Part shown: positions 14,930 through 22,926 of the stretch, piece after piece
Numbering within the stretch: position 1 is the first letter of the stretch
Layout: each line of letters begins with the position of its first letter
Assembly: GCA_030040965.1 (NCBI GenBank)
Contig: JASHOT010000266.1
Span: 1 to 40,736 of the forward strand
Length of the DNA stretch: 40,736 nt
Origin: Candidatus Sulfotelmatobacter sp.
GTDB lineage: Bacteria; Acidobacteriota; Terriglobia; Terriglobales; Acidobacteriaceae
Direction: 5' to 3'
Notes under the pieces: generated by a model
Database searches by the model: none
Told to the model about the DNA's origin: nothing
The model's input: only the letters and a program-made list of their open reading frames with translations
Program-made: the position numbers and the translations under genes

Positions 14930-16639
14930 ATGCCATCTATGCCGAAGCGAGCCCTGGCAACAATCACCTCGGCCTGCCTCATCGCGTGCCTCAGTCTGCC
15001 TGCGTGGCCCGAGGGCGCGCCGACGGGCAACGCCTCGCGGGCGCCCAAACCTTCCATCGCCCTGCCCGGAGCTGCCTACGCCGCGCTTGAAACCATCACG
15101 CCCGATCACATCCGCTGGCACGTCCGTTATCTTTCGCACGATCTTCTTGAAGGCCGCGGCACCGGCCAGCGCGGAGGCGACATCGCCGCGGAATACATTG
15201 CCACGCAGTTCGCCGAATACGGCCTCAAGCCCGCCGGCGATCACGGCACGTTCATGCAGAAAGTTCCGCTGGTCGGCATTACCACGCTGCCCGAAACAAA
15301 ATTTGCCGTCGTCCCCAAACGCGGCGAGACCATGAATCTCAAGCCACTCGACGAATACGTCGCCTTCGACCAGACCCAGCAGCCACAATCCGACGTTGAT
15401 GCCGAAATCGTTTTCGTCGGCTACGGCATCGAGGCTCCCGAATACAACTGGGACGACTACAAGGGCACCGACGTCCGCGGAAAAGTTCTGCTCATGCTGG
15501 TCAACGAGCCCCCCTCGAGTGATCCGAAATTTTTCAAGGGCGAGGCGCTCACCTACTACGGCCGCTGGACCTACAAGTATGAGGAGGCGCTGCGCAAAGG
15601 CGCCGTCGGAGTCATGCTGATCCATCAGAAGCAGATGGCCAGCTACGACTGGGACGTCGTCCGCAATTCATTTTCCGGCGAGAAGTCCTATCTCAGGCTG
15701 GAGGGTCCGGGCCTTAAAGTCGCCTCCTGGATTCATTTCGATGTCGCCTCTCATCTCGCGGCCGCTTCCGGCATGAATCTGGAAAAAATGATGCAGGATG
15801 CCCAGTCCCGCGACTTTCATCCCCTGAATCTCGGTGCCCGGCTGCAGGCCCACATGGTCAGCAAGGTTCGCAACTTCGAATCCAACAACGTGCTCGCCAT
15901 TCTGCCGGGCTCCGATCGCAAGGTTGTCGACGAAGCCGTTGTCTACACGGCGCACTACGACCACTTCGGCATCCGGCCCGAGATGCCCGGCGACAACATT
16001 TTCAACGGCGCCCAGGACAACGCCACCGGCTGCGGCATCCTTCTCGAGATCGCTCGCGCCTACGGCTCGGCCGGTGCCCGCCCTCGGCGCTCCATCCTCT
16101 TTGCCGCCGTCACCGCGGAAGAGCAGGGATTGCTCGGCTCCGAATATCTTGGCAAGCATCCACCCATCGCCGCGGGCAAGATCTCGCTCGATCTGAACTA
16201 CGACGACGTCAAACCACTGGGCGCGCCCGAGGAAGTCGAAGTCACTGGCGCCGAACGCACGACGTTTTACTCCAATGTCCAGGCGATGGCCAAGGAATTC
16301 CGCCTCGCCATTCGTCCCGACGCTCGCCCGCAGGCCGGCCACTTCTATCGCTCCGATCATTTCAGTTTTGCCCGCGTCGGCGTGCCTGCTTTTTCCATCA
16401 ACGAAGGGATGAAGTTCAAGGGCCATCCGGAATCGTGGGGGATCGCGCAGGAACAGGAATTCGTCGAAAAGCATTACCACCAACCCAGCGACGAATATCA
16501 TCCAGAGATGGACTTCACCGGGGACTCCGCCATGGCGCGTTTCGGATTCGCCCTCGGCTGGGATGCCGCCAGCCTGCCACAACTAATCCAGTGGCAAAAA
16601 GGCGACGAGTTCGAACCCGCCCGCAGCAAGAGCCAATAG
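14930..16639 (+). CDS. secreted M28 family zinc aminopeptidase with PA domain
   Basis: A 569-residue exported metallopeptidase. The ATG at 14930 is chosen because it starts a signal peptide (MPSMPKRALATITSACLIACLSLPAWPEG) with GGGAG upstream; the longer frame does not. A protease-associated insert lies at about 160-280 (VFVGYGIEAPEYNWDDYKGTDVRGKVLLML). The M28 catalytic domain follows, with zinc ligands H342 (AHYDHFG), D363 (QDNATG), the glutamates E397-E398 (TAEEQG), an aspartate in LNYDD, and the histidine of SDHFSF. It should release N-terminal amino acids from peptides in the periplasm or outside. The gene stands alone, followed by two hairpins that separate it from convergent yceH. Confidence 0.94.
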   Translation: MPSMPKRALATITSACLIACLSLPAWPEGAPTGNASRAPKPSIALPGAAYAALETITPDHIRWHVRYLSHDLLEGRGTGQRGGDIAAEYIATQFAEYGLKPAGDHGTFMQKVPLVGITTLPETKFAVVPKRGETMNLKPLDEYVAFDQTQQPQSDVDAEIVFVGYGIEAPEYNWDDYKGTDVRGKVLLMLVNEPPSSDPKFFKGEALTYYGRWTYKYEEALRKGAVGVMLIHQKQMASYDWDVVRNSFSGEKSYLRLEGPGLKVASWIHFDVASHLAAASGMNLEKMMQDAQSRDFHPLNLGARLQAHMVSKVRNFESNNVLAILPGSDRKVVDEAVVYTAHYDHFGIRPEMPGDNIFNGAQDNATGCGILLEIARAYGSAGARPRRSILFAAVTAEEQGLLGSEYLGKHPPIAAGKISLDLNYDDVKPLGAPEEVEVTGAERTTFYSNVQAMAKEFRLAIRPDARPQAGHFYRSDHFSFARVGVPAFSINEGMKFKGHPESWGIAQEQEFVEKHYHQPSDEYHPEMDFTGDSAMARFGFALGWDAASLPQLIQWQKGDEFEPARSKSQ

Positions 16640-16722
16640 CAAGTCCTGATTCGCTTAGTCCGTGAACAGCACCTCGCTCTCGTTAGCTCGGATTAGAGGA
16701 ATTGCGTGATCTGCTTTGAAAG

Positions 16723-16743
16723 GGCGCGGCTTCCAGCCGCGCC
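16723..16743. terminator. perfect hairpin between convergent genes, with a second hairpin after it
   Basis: GGCGCGGCT (16723-16731) and AGCCGCGCC (16735-16743) form a perfect 9-bp stem with a 3-base loop. About 25 bp later GGGGC and GCCCC flank TTTTA in 'gggggcttttagcccctg'. The pair lies between the M28 peptidase gene and convergent yceH and probably ends transcription from both sides. No long T run follows. The elements resemble dispersed GC-rich palindromes known to me from acidobacterial genomes. Confidence 0.55.
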
Positions 16744-16796
16744 GCTAATGCCGCAGTGCCACATGGGGGCTTTTAGCCCCTGAGGTAGGCCAACCG

Positions 16797-17465
16797 CTAT
16801 TCAAATTGCTTTCTGAACTCCGCTAATTGCGCCCGCACATCCGCCACTTCCTGCCGCAATCGCGCCACTTCTTCCTCGAGCCGTGCGATGCGATCAGTCG
16901 CCGGAGAATGCGAAGATGAAAGCGAAGACGAAGCCGCGAATGAAGACGACGTTGCTGCCTCCATCGCCGGTTCGCCGGCAAACAAATGCATGTACCGCGA
17001 CTCCTTCGTTCCCGGCTGCCGCGGCAAAACCCGCGCCAGTGGCGGCTCGCGCTGGGCCAGCCGGTCCAGCGTCGCCACTACGTCATCCAGCGCGTCAAAC
17101 GAATACATCCGCTCTGTACGCCCGCGCAACTCGCCCGGAGTCTGCGGACCGCGCAGAAGCAGTACGCACAAAACCGCGATTTCGCGCCGGTCAAAATTAA
17201 AGACTTCCTGCAGCCGATGCTCAAACTTCGTCACCCGGCTGTCCGCGCCGCTCGCCGGCCCTGCCAGCCGTTTTTCCTGCAGGCTCGCCAGCGCATCGCG
17301 CACCTGGCCTTCGTCCAGCGTCATCACCGGATCGCGATTATTTTTCTGATTGCAGGCATTCACCAGCGCATTCAGCGAAAGCGGGTAGTAATCCGGCGTA
17401 GTGATGTCTTTTTCGATGAGCGAGCCGAGCACACGCACTTCGACGTCGCTGAGTAGAAGTTCCAT
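16797..17465 (-). CDS. YceH family protein (UPF0502/DUF480)
   Basis: A 222-residue protein of the YceH family, which has two winged-helix domains. Family features are LLSDVEVRVLGSLIEKDITTPDYYPLSLNALVNACNQKNNRDPVM at the N-terminus and LLLRGPQTPGELRGRTERMYSF in the second domain. The C-terminal 55 residues are alanine/serine-rich and then coiled coil (RIARLEEEVARLRQEVADVRAQLAEFRKQFE), which suggests an oligomer. The function of YceH is not established; DNA binding is likely from the fold. The gene is alone on its strand, convergent with the M28 peptidase gene. Confidence 0.94.
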   Translation of the reverse strand: MELLLSDVEVRVLGSLIEKDITTPDYYPLSLNALVNACNQKNNRDPVMTLDEGQVRDALASLQEKRLAGPASGADSRVTKFEHRLQEVFNFDRREIAVLCVLLLRGPQTPGELRGRTERMYSFDALDDVVATLDRLAQREPPLARVLPRQPGTKESRYMHLFAGEPAMEAATSSSFAASSSLSSSHSPATDRIARLEEEVARLRQEVADVRAQLAEFRKQFE

Positions 17466-17583
17466 GCAATTTTCGAACTGTCGATTATTTTATGGCAGAG
17501 GTACGATTCGTGGCTCGAGACATGGCTGCCGTTGCCACGATGGAAGAGCAGTCCTTCAGGGCGGCGTATGGTCGCAAAACGAC

Positions 17584-17599
17584 CCGGGGTTCATCCCGG
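17584..17599 (-). terminator. possible terminator of the small membrane protein gene
   Basis: CCGGG (17584-17588) and CCCGG (17595-17599) form a 5-bp stem with a 6-base loop, 8 bp after the stop codon of the leftward gene. On the reverse strand the sequence continues GTCGTTTTGC, a weak T-rich tail. The call is tentative. Confidence 0.4.
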
Positions 17600-17607
17600 A
17601 AAAACCC

Positions 17608-17808
17608 TCAGACCCGAAACGGCGCCGCGAGCAATCGGAACGGCAGCGTGATCGCCAGATACACCACCTCAAGCACGCCGTGCACCGCCACGCCCACAAT
17701 CCGGAACGGCAATAGCAGCAGCCAAACAAACGGATACGCAATCAGCGCCAACACCGCCAGAGGCCAGCACAAAACAAACAAAATGCACCACAGCAGGAAC
17801 GTAAACAT
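17608..17808 (-). CDS. small two-helix membrane protein
   Basis: A 66-residue membrane protein. The ATG at 17806-17808 is chosen because GGGAGGT stands 8 bases upstream. The sequence is almost wholly hydrophobic: MFTFLLWCILFVLCWPLAVLALIAYPFVWLLLLPFR is likely a hairpin of two helices, followed by GVAVHGVLEVVYLAITLPFRLL, with arginines near the ends. No family is recognised with certainty. The gene is divergent from the DUF962 gene at 17907. A weak terminator-like hairpin follows. Confidence 0.72.
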   Translation of the reverse strand: MFTFLLWCILFVLCWPLAVLALIAYPFVWLLLLPFRIVGVAVHGVLEVVYLAITLPFRLLAAPFRV

Positions 17809-17906
17809 CGCTGAAACCTCCCGCTTCATGATACGCGCGCGAACTGTAGAAAGTTCCATTCGAGGTAAGAACTCACTATTCGTCTCTCCCGTAGTATCAT
17901 CGCTTC

Positions 17907-18209
17907 ATGCTCGGCGGACGCACCTCGGAACAGTGGATCGCGCAATATGCGACCAGCCATCAGCATCCTGTCAATCGCTTCTGCCACACTTTCGGTATTC
18001 CGCTGATTCTTCTTTCAATCGCTGTTTTCGCCGCCAGCATCTTCCGCCATCGATTGTGGATGTATGCGCTCGGTCTTTTCGTCGTGGGATGGATCTTCCA
18101 GTTCGTCGGCCACGCGTTTGAGGGCAAGCCTCCGGAGTTCCTCTCCGATTGGCGATTTCTGTTTGTAGGCGTCCGCTGGTGGTGGGCAAAGATCAACGGG
18201 AAAGCCTGA
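17907..18209 (+). CDS. DUF962 / Mpo1-like membrane protein
   Basis: A 100-residue protein of the DUF962 family, which includes yeast Mpo1. Mpo1 is an Fe(II)-dependent dioxygenase that shortens 2-hydroxy fatty acids. Seen here are HPVNRFCHTFGIPLI with its two histidines, two or three membrane helices (about 28-48, 50-68), and QFVGHAFEGKPPEF with the conserved histidine and F-E-G/P-P signature. The histidines are the probable metal ligands. Bacterial members are mostly untested, so the activity is inferred. No clear ribosome binding site precedes the ATG. DoxX follows 102 bp downstream on the same strand. Confidence 0.88.
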   Translation: MLGGRTSEQWIAQYATSHQHPVNRFCHTFGIPLILLSIAVFAASIFRHRLWMYALGLFVVGWIFQFVGHAFEGKPPEFLSDWRFLFVGVRWWWAKINGKA

Positions 18210-18311
18210 ACGACGCTTCTCACGCCCGACCATCCTATGTCGCGTCGAGCGCATCGGCTGCTTTTCTACCGGGGTGCATGATGCCCGGTCGCTTTCAAGG
18301 GAGGCTGAGTC

Positions 18312-18698
18312 ATGTTCCCTCAACTGGCGCGCTTTACCGATCTTGGTCTGCTCTTACTTCGCCTGATGGTCGCACTGGTTTTCGTAACCAGCGGATACAG
18401 CCATCTGAAAGATCCTGAAGCCCGCGCCAAAAGCATCGAGATGCCGAAGGGACTTACGATTTTTCTCGGAATCGCCGAGATTGCTGGCGGCCTGGGAGTC
18501 GCAGCCGGTTTTCTGACACAGCTCGCGGCCTTCGGACTGATTCTCATCATGCTGGGAGCCATCGCGAAGAAGATCGTCGCCTGGCACACCGGATTTTGGG
18601 GCGAGAAATCTTCTGGCTGGCACTATGACCTGCTGTTTGTCCTAATGAATCTGCTCATTGCTTTCACAGACGGCGGCGCCTACGTACTCACAAAATAA
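18312..18698 (+). CDS. DoxX family membrane protein
   Basis: A 128-residue membrane protein of the DoxX group with four predicted helices. The N-terminal FTDLGLLLLRLMVALVFVTSGYSHLKDPE and the middle IFLGIAEIAGGLGVAAGFLTQLAAFGLILIMLGAI are typical, and WHYDLLFVLMNLLIAFTDGGAYVL is the last helix. DoxX names a subunit of archaeal thiosulfate:quinone oxidoreductase, but most bacterial members have unknown roles in redox or membrane stress. GGGAGG lies 7 bases before the ATG. It may be read with the DUF962 gene. Confidence 0.9.
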   Translation: MFPQLARFTDLGLLLLRLMVALVFVTSGYSHLKDPEARAKSIEMPKGLTIFLGIAEIAGGLGVAAGFLTQLAAFGLILIMLGAIAKKIVAWHTGFWGEKSSGWHYDLLFVLMNLLIAFTDGGAYVLTK

Positions 18699-18802
18699 AG
18701 CGGAAAAAGACGGAAAGCGCTGCGAGCGGCTGAAACTCCAATTCGGAAGAAGGCGGGACGTGAATCTCCTTGCTCCGCCGACGCCGAGCGATGAATCGCC
18801 AT

Positions 18803-19639
18803 TTACCGCGCCAGCTTTTCCCGCAACATGTCTTCTACATCGCCGATTTTTTCGCCCAGCAAATTCAGCTTGCGGGCGAGGCCTTGAATCTCAACTGCGG
18901 CGCGGCGGTTCACGTCATAGTCGAGCTCACCACGCAGACGATCTTTCGTGTCCTGCCGGTTCTGGCTCATCAGGATGATGGGCGCCTGAACCGCCGACAG
19001 CATATTTAGAAACAGATTCAGCAGAATAAAGGGATACGGATCCCACGCTTTGCTCCCCAGCTTCGCGTCCACAGCCATGTAAATGGCCAGCCAAATAAAG
19101 AACAGCAGGATGAAAGTCCACGATCCGCCGAAGCCCGCAACGGCATCGGCCACACGCTCGCCGAAGGTTGCATTTTTTTCAATCACGTCGTTGGGATGGC
19201 GGTTGGCGCGCACACGCACCAACTGTTGCGAAGCATGAAACTGCTTCCCCAACACATGCAGCATGTCCATGCCGGCAAGCGGCTTGCGCTGCAGCAGCAC
19301 GGAAATATCCTGCCGGTTCACTTCGAGGCAGACAGCCTCATCGATGGCGACTGCCTCGGTCTGATGCGCGGTCCCTTCCAACATGGAAGCGAAGCCGAAG
19401 AATTCTCCATGCGAGGGCTCATCCACGACCACCTCTTGTTGGTCCTGATCGACGGTAGAAATGCGGACTCGCCCGGAGACGACTACATAAGCCTGACCGC
19501 TCGAGTCGCCGATTTTATAGATTCTCTGTCGTGGCGCGAATGTTTTCAGTCGAACCTGATTGGCGAGCACAGACGTTTCTTCTTCGTCGAGCATGGAAAA
19601 AAGCGGGACGTGTCTCAACACTTCAGGGTTGCAAGCCAT
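18803..19639 (-). CDS. cyclic nucleotide-binding domain fused to DUF1003 membrane domain
   Basis: A 278-residue protein. Residues 1-125 form a cNMP-binding fold: MACNPEVLRHVPLFSMLDEEETSVLANQ, VVSGRVRI, and GEFFGFASMLEGTAHQTEAVA in place of the phosphate-binding cassette. The match to the usual G-E-x-A-L/G-x2-R-A-A cassette is loose, so binding of cAMP is uncertain. Residues about 150-250 form DUF1003 with two helices (WTFILLFFIWLAIYMAV, and FILLNLFLNMLSAVQAPIILMSQNRQ) followed by KDRLRGELDYDVNRRA. A C-terminal coiled coil ends the protein. The combination suggests a membrane protein gated or placed by a ligand. It is convergent with the DoxX gene and divergent from the SCO gene. Confidence 0.9.
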   Translation of the reverse strand: MACNPEVLRHVPLFSMLDEEETSVLANQVRLKTFAPRQRIYKIGDSSGQAYVVVSGRVRISTVDQDQQEVVVDEPSHGEFFGFASMLEGTAHQTEAVAIDEAVCLEVNRQDISVLLQRKPLAGMDMLHVLGKQFHASQQLVRVRANRHPNDVIEKNATFGERVADAVAGFGGSWTFILLFFIWLAIYMAVDAKLGSKAWDPYPFILLNLFLNMLSAVQAPIILMSQNRQDTKDRLRGELDYDVNRRAAVEIQGLARKLNLLGEKIGDVEDMLREKLAR

Positions 19640-19765
19640 CGCATGCCTCTTCTTGGAGATTTCCGAGCAAGTGCAATCGCACTGAGAATTTCATAAAACC
19701 CAGGCGGTAACAATATCGAGGCCATGGCAAATCAGCTTCCGTCCGCGTTAAAGTGAATACACGTG

Positions 19766-20692
19766 ATGAAACCAACTCATTTTTTTTGGCGAGCAGTGCC
19801 GCCCGTTCTTACTTGTGCCCTGGGAACCATTCTCTTGGCTTGCCATCAATCCCAGCCGCCTGTGGTGAAGCGCTACCCGTTCACTGGACGCATCGTGGCG
19901 ATCGACAGCCACAGTCATTCCGCCATCATTGACGGTGACAAAATACCGGGCTTCATGGACGCGATGACGATGTCGTACACCATAAAGCCGGGGTCGGCGC
20001 TAAATCAGCTTGCTCCCGGCGATTCGATTTCTGCGGAAGTGGTGGTCGTACAGCCGGACAACAAAAATGAGAATGCTGCGCCCGACTACTGGCTGGAAAA
20101 CATGAAAGTTACCAGCCACGGCAAGCCGGCAGTTGCGCCCAACGCGTTGCATACGCCAAGCCCCGGAGAGGACATCCCGGATTTTTCCTTCACCAATCAG
20201 GACGGCGGGAAGGTTTCGCTTCGGCAATTTCGCGGCAAGGTCGTGTTCGTTACGTTCATCTACACGCGTTGTCCGTTTCCGGATTTCTGTCCGCGGATGA
20301 GCAGCAACTTCTACGAAATCTACAAGCAGATCCAGGTGGCTCCCGCGTTGGCGGGCGGGCCGTTGGCGAGGGCGGAGTTGCTCAGCATCAGTTTCGATCC
20401 CGAGCACGATACGCCGAAAGTTCTGCGCGACTACGGTTTCTCAGTCGCCCACACGCATGATCCGCAGCTTTTCCGGAGATGGCAGTTCGTCGTACCCCGC
20501 AAAGATGAACTGTCCAAGCTTGAGGAGTTTTTCGCGCTGACCGTCAAACCGGAGAACGGATTGATTACTCACAATCTGAGCACTGCCGTTATTGGCGGTG
20601 ATGGGAAAATCGTGAGCTGGTACCACGGCGGGGATTGGCAGGTTTCTGATCTAATCAAAGACGCATCCGATGCGGTCGCGCGAAAAAGTTAG
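19766..20692 (+). CDS. lipoprotein with CusF-like copper domain fused to SCO1/SenC domain
   Basis: A 308-residue exported protein. The ATG at 19766 starts a lipoprotein signal, TILLAC, with lipidated C26. Residues about 36-115 resemble a CusF-like periplasmic copper-binding domain: GRIVAIDSHSHSAIIDGD, then IPGFMDAMTMSYTI with M64, M67 and M69. Residues about 130-305 are an SCO domain (DFSFTNQDGGKVSLRQFRGK) with C169 and C175 in TRCPFPDFCPRM and H269 in LITHNLS, the three usual copper ligands. The cysteines are spaced C-x5-C, not C-x3-C, a variant seen in other SCO-like proteins. It probably carries copper to the CuA site of a terminal oxidase or acts in thiol-disulfide exchange. VKOR follows 57 bp downstream. 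Confidence 0.92.
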   Translation: MKPTHFFWRAVPPVLTCALGTILLACHQSQPPVVKRYPFTGRIVAIDSHSHSAIIDGDKIPGFMDAMTMSYTIKPGSALNQLAPGDSISAEVVVVQPDNKNENAAPDYWLENMKVTSHGKPAVAPNALHTPSPGEDIPDFSFTNQDGGKVSLRQFRGKVVFVTFIYTRCPFPDFCPRMSSNFYEIYKQIQVAPALAGGPLARAELLSISFDPEHDTPKVLRDYGFSVAHTHDPQLFRRWQFVVPRKDELSKLEEFFALTVKPENGLITHNLSTAVIGGDGKIVSWYHGGDWQVSDLIKDASDAVARKS

Positions 20693-20749
20693 CTTCACGT
20701 TCCTGGAACACACATCCTTTAGACACAGAACAAAACGAAGGACTACAAA

Positions 20750-21163
20750 ATGAAATACTTGTTGCTGATCCTTGCCCTCTTGGGCGTGATCGTATCATCT
20801 CTGGCGCTTCGCGAGCACTATCGCGAATACGGCGACTCCCCCTGCAGCATTAATGAGCATTGGGATTGTGGCGTGGTCAATCACAGTCCATACGCCATGA
20901 TTCGCGGCGTGCCGGTTGCCGTAATCGGCATCATCGGTTACATCCTGATGGGCGCGCTCGGGTTTCTGCGCTCCTACAAGCTCCTGCTCGTCCCTACGCT
21001 CGCGGGACTTGCGTTCTCGATCTACCTGGCCAACATTGAAAAGAATGTTCTCGGAGTCTGGTGTATTTACTGCGTCATTTCGCTGGGCATCATTTCTCTC
21101 ATTACTCTGCTGAATATTGGGGTGGTCGTTTCGCAGATCATGCGTAAGCCGGCAGCGGCCTAG
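20750..21163 (+). CDS. vitamin K epoxide reductase (VKOR) family protein
   Basis: A 137-residue four-helix membrane oxidoreductase. C32 and C40 in SPCSINEHWDC are the periplasmic loop pair, and C105/C108 in WCIYC are the quinone-facing active site. NHSPYAMIRGVPVAVIGIIGY is the family helix. VKOR takes electrons from a DsbA-like thiol oxidase and passes them to quinone, so it drives disulfide formation in the envelope. In this protein the fused thioredoxin domain found in many bacterial VKORs is absent. GAAGGA stands upstream of the ATG. It follows the CusF/SCO gene on the same strand, suggesting an operon for copper handling and disulfide chemistry. Confidence 0.94.
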   Translation: MKYLLLILALLGVIVSSLALREHYREYGDSPCSINEHWDCGVVNHSPYAMIRGVPVAVIGIIGYILMGALGFLRSYKLLLVPTLAGLAFSIYLANIEKNVLGVWCIYCVISLGIISLITLLNIGVVVSQIMRKPAAA

Positions 21164-21216
21164 CGGTAGAACTGTGCGGCGTCGGGTCGTTTGTCGGGAA
21201 AATCCTAATTTTTATT

Positions 21217-22131
21217 TCAAGGACGCCCCTGCCGCATTTTTGCCTCGATCTTGCGATTGACGTCGCCGGCAAATTCCGTGAAGAAGTTCAGCAGTGCGCC
21301 GTAGCCGGCCTGCCCGAGCACGCCGTAACCCGCATCCGCAAAGGGAGTACGTGGATGCGGCTTCCACGCCGAAGAGATTAATCCGCCGCCGAAGGCGCCT
21401 CCGTAAAGCGCCCATTGCGGATGAAGGTTGCGTTCAGTCTCATCGTAAGTCAGGAAATTGCGCAGGATGGCGTGGCGCGTTCGCGGCCAGAATCCGTTGC
21501 ATTTGCATTGATCGTAGCGCGCCTCATATTTCAGTTTTGCATTTCCCAGCGCCGCCAGCGTGTTAGCCGAGATGAATTGTCCCTCGCGCGAGGCGAAACG
21601 CTCGGAATATCCGCCCCATCCCTGCGGCCACTGCGGAGGATTGTTTCGCAACTGGTCGACTCCCGCCTCAAACATGCGCTTGAAATAAGCGCTGGGCGTG
21701 GTGAGGGTTTGCTGCAAATAGACATGCTCCCGCTGACGACGGTTCATCGCCACGAGTTTGCGTTCTTTGCTCACGTAGGGACCGGTGAGCCAGCCGTTCT
21801 CCCAGTCGACCATCTTGTCGATCGTCTCTTCACCTATTCTCTTGGTCGCTTCGGCGGCGTCCATGGTGACCTGCTTCGTCTTTTCCGCGGCCGTTTGCGC
21901 GGGGTTGGGAGCGTCTTCCTTTTTTTCTGCGGGCGCGGGAGTGTTGTTCTGCGGCGAGTTCGGTGAAGGTGAAGTCGACTGTGGCAGGTTTGACGGAGGT
22001 TGGCTCGCCGGAGGTTGACTCGGCTGGTCCTGCGCCAGGCCGCTTAAAGCTGTGATTGCAAGGAAAATTGCGACAAAGAGGAACGGGAAAAACGCGCTGC
22101 CCGCCCGAGCGCCACAGTATGAAGTTCGCAC
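21217..22131 (-). CDS. exported protein of unknown function
   Basis: About 304 residues from the GTG at 22129-22131, chosen because AAAGGTCGAG lies just upstream and it starts a signal peptide (SAFFPFLFVAIFLAITALSGLAQ). A longer frame reaches 22197. A low-complexity region rich in Pro, Gln, Ser and Asn covers about 35-85. Then follows a folded part of about 210 residues with YDQCKCNGFWPRTRHAILRNFLTY and a glycine-rich C-terminal helix pair (WALYGGAFGGGLISSAW, GYGVLGQAGYGALLNFFTEFAGD). The last part suggests membrane contact. I do not recognise the family. The gene diverges from the TMEM175-like gene; their starts are 79 bp apart. Confidence 0.75.
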   Translation of the reverse strand: MRTSYCGARAGSAFFPFLFVAIFLAITALSGLAQDQPSQPPASQPPSNLPQSTSPSPNSPQNNTPAPAEKKEDAPNPAQTAAEKTKQVTMDAAEATKRIGEETIDKMVDWENGWLTGPYVSKERKLVAMNRRQREHVYLQQTLTTPSAYFKRMFEAGVDQLRNNPPQWPQGWGGYSERFASREGQFISANTLAALGNAKLKYEARYDQCKCNGFWPRTRHAILRNFLTYDETERNLHPQWALYGGAFGGGLISSAWKPHPRTPFADAGYGVLGQAGYGALLNFFTEFAGDVNRKIEAKMRQGRP

Positions 22132-22210
22132 CCTCGACCTTTCACGTGAGCGTTGTGGCCTTAGCGTCCCGGTTTTGCCCCTGTTTCCACAACCCATTAA
22201 ACTTCATTCG

Positions 22211-22876
22211 ATGCCATCCCTCTACAACCGTGTTGCCGGACAAAGCGTAGAACGCCTTGCAGCGCTGAGCGACGGAATCTTCGCGGTATCGATGACCCTG
22301 CTCGTTCTCGATCTGCGTGTGCCCGCCAGCGAAGCCATTCATTCCGAGCGCGATCTCGGGCATGCGCTGATTGCGCTCTTGCCGCGCCTCATCATTTTTC
22401 TGATGAGCGTGATGACCAACGGCATTTTCTGGGTCGGACAGCAGACGCAGCTCAATCACTTTGCCCGCGCCGACCGCAATCTGGCCTGGATTCATATCGC
22501 CTTCCTCTGCTGGATTACCCTCACGCCGTTTTCCACATCGCTGCTGGCCGAATACATTCATTATCGGATCGCCCTGCTCGTCTATTGGTTCAATATTGTG
22601 CTGCTCGGCGCGACTCTCTACTGGAGTTGGAGCTACGCCACGCGCTCACAGTTCATTGGGGAAGATGCCCCTGAGGATATTCACGCCGCCGTCGTACGGC
22701 GCATCGGGATCGCGCAGACTCTCTACGCTGCTGGCGCGGCATTATGCTTCATCAACACTTACTACAGCATCGCGGCGATCGTTCTTGTGCAGGTGAACTA
22801 CGCCATCGCGCCGCGATTCTGCTGGGGAATATTTTCAAGGAAATCTGAAAACAAACGTGGAGCAGGAGAAATTTGA
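22211..22876 (+). CDS. TMEM175 (DUF1211) family potassium channel-like protein
   Basis: A 221-residue membrane protein. The ATG at 22211 is chosen because the family motif follows at once: RLAALSDGIFAVSMTLLVLDL, the pore-helix pattern R-x3-(F/L)-S-D-G-x-F-A-x3-T-L-L. Bacterial TMEM175 proteins have six helices and assemble as tetramers that pass K+; hydrophobic segments fit six helices here. The phenylalanine of the usual FSDG is leucine in this protein. The extra open frame before the start overlaps the leftward exported-protein gene and is not used. No neighbour clarifies its role. Confidence 0.88.
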   Translation: MPSLYNRVAGQSVERLAALSDGIFAVSMTLLVLDLRVPASEAIHSERDLGHALIALLPRLIIFLMSVMTNGIFWVGQQTQLNHFARADRNLAWIHIAFLCWITLTPFSTSLLAEYIHYRIALLVYWFNIVLLGATLYWSWSYATRSQFIGEDAPEDIHAAVVRRIGIAQTLYAAGAALCFINTYYSIAAIVLVQVNYAIAPRFCWGIFSRKSENKRGAGEI

Positions 22877-22926
22877 ATCCCGCAGGGTTGCCGGACGAAA
22901 GGGTGAATCAGCGCCCAATATAAATT

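Noticed and set aside
14834-16582. Two long reverse-strand frames (263 and 304 codons) opposite the M28 peptidase gene
   Set aside because: They follow from the GC bias of the real gene; the translations are low-complexity Gly/Val/Asp-rich without domains.
17492-18121. A 209-codon plus-strand frame between yceH and the DUF962 gene
   Set aside because: It overlaps the small membrane protein gene and the DUF962 gene, has no motif, and lacks a ribosome binding site.
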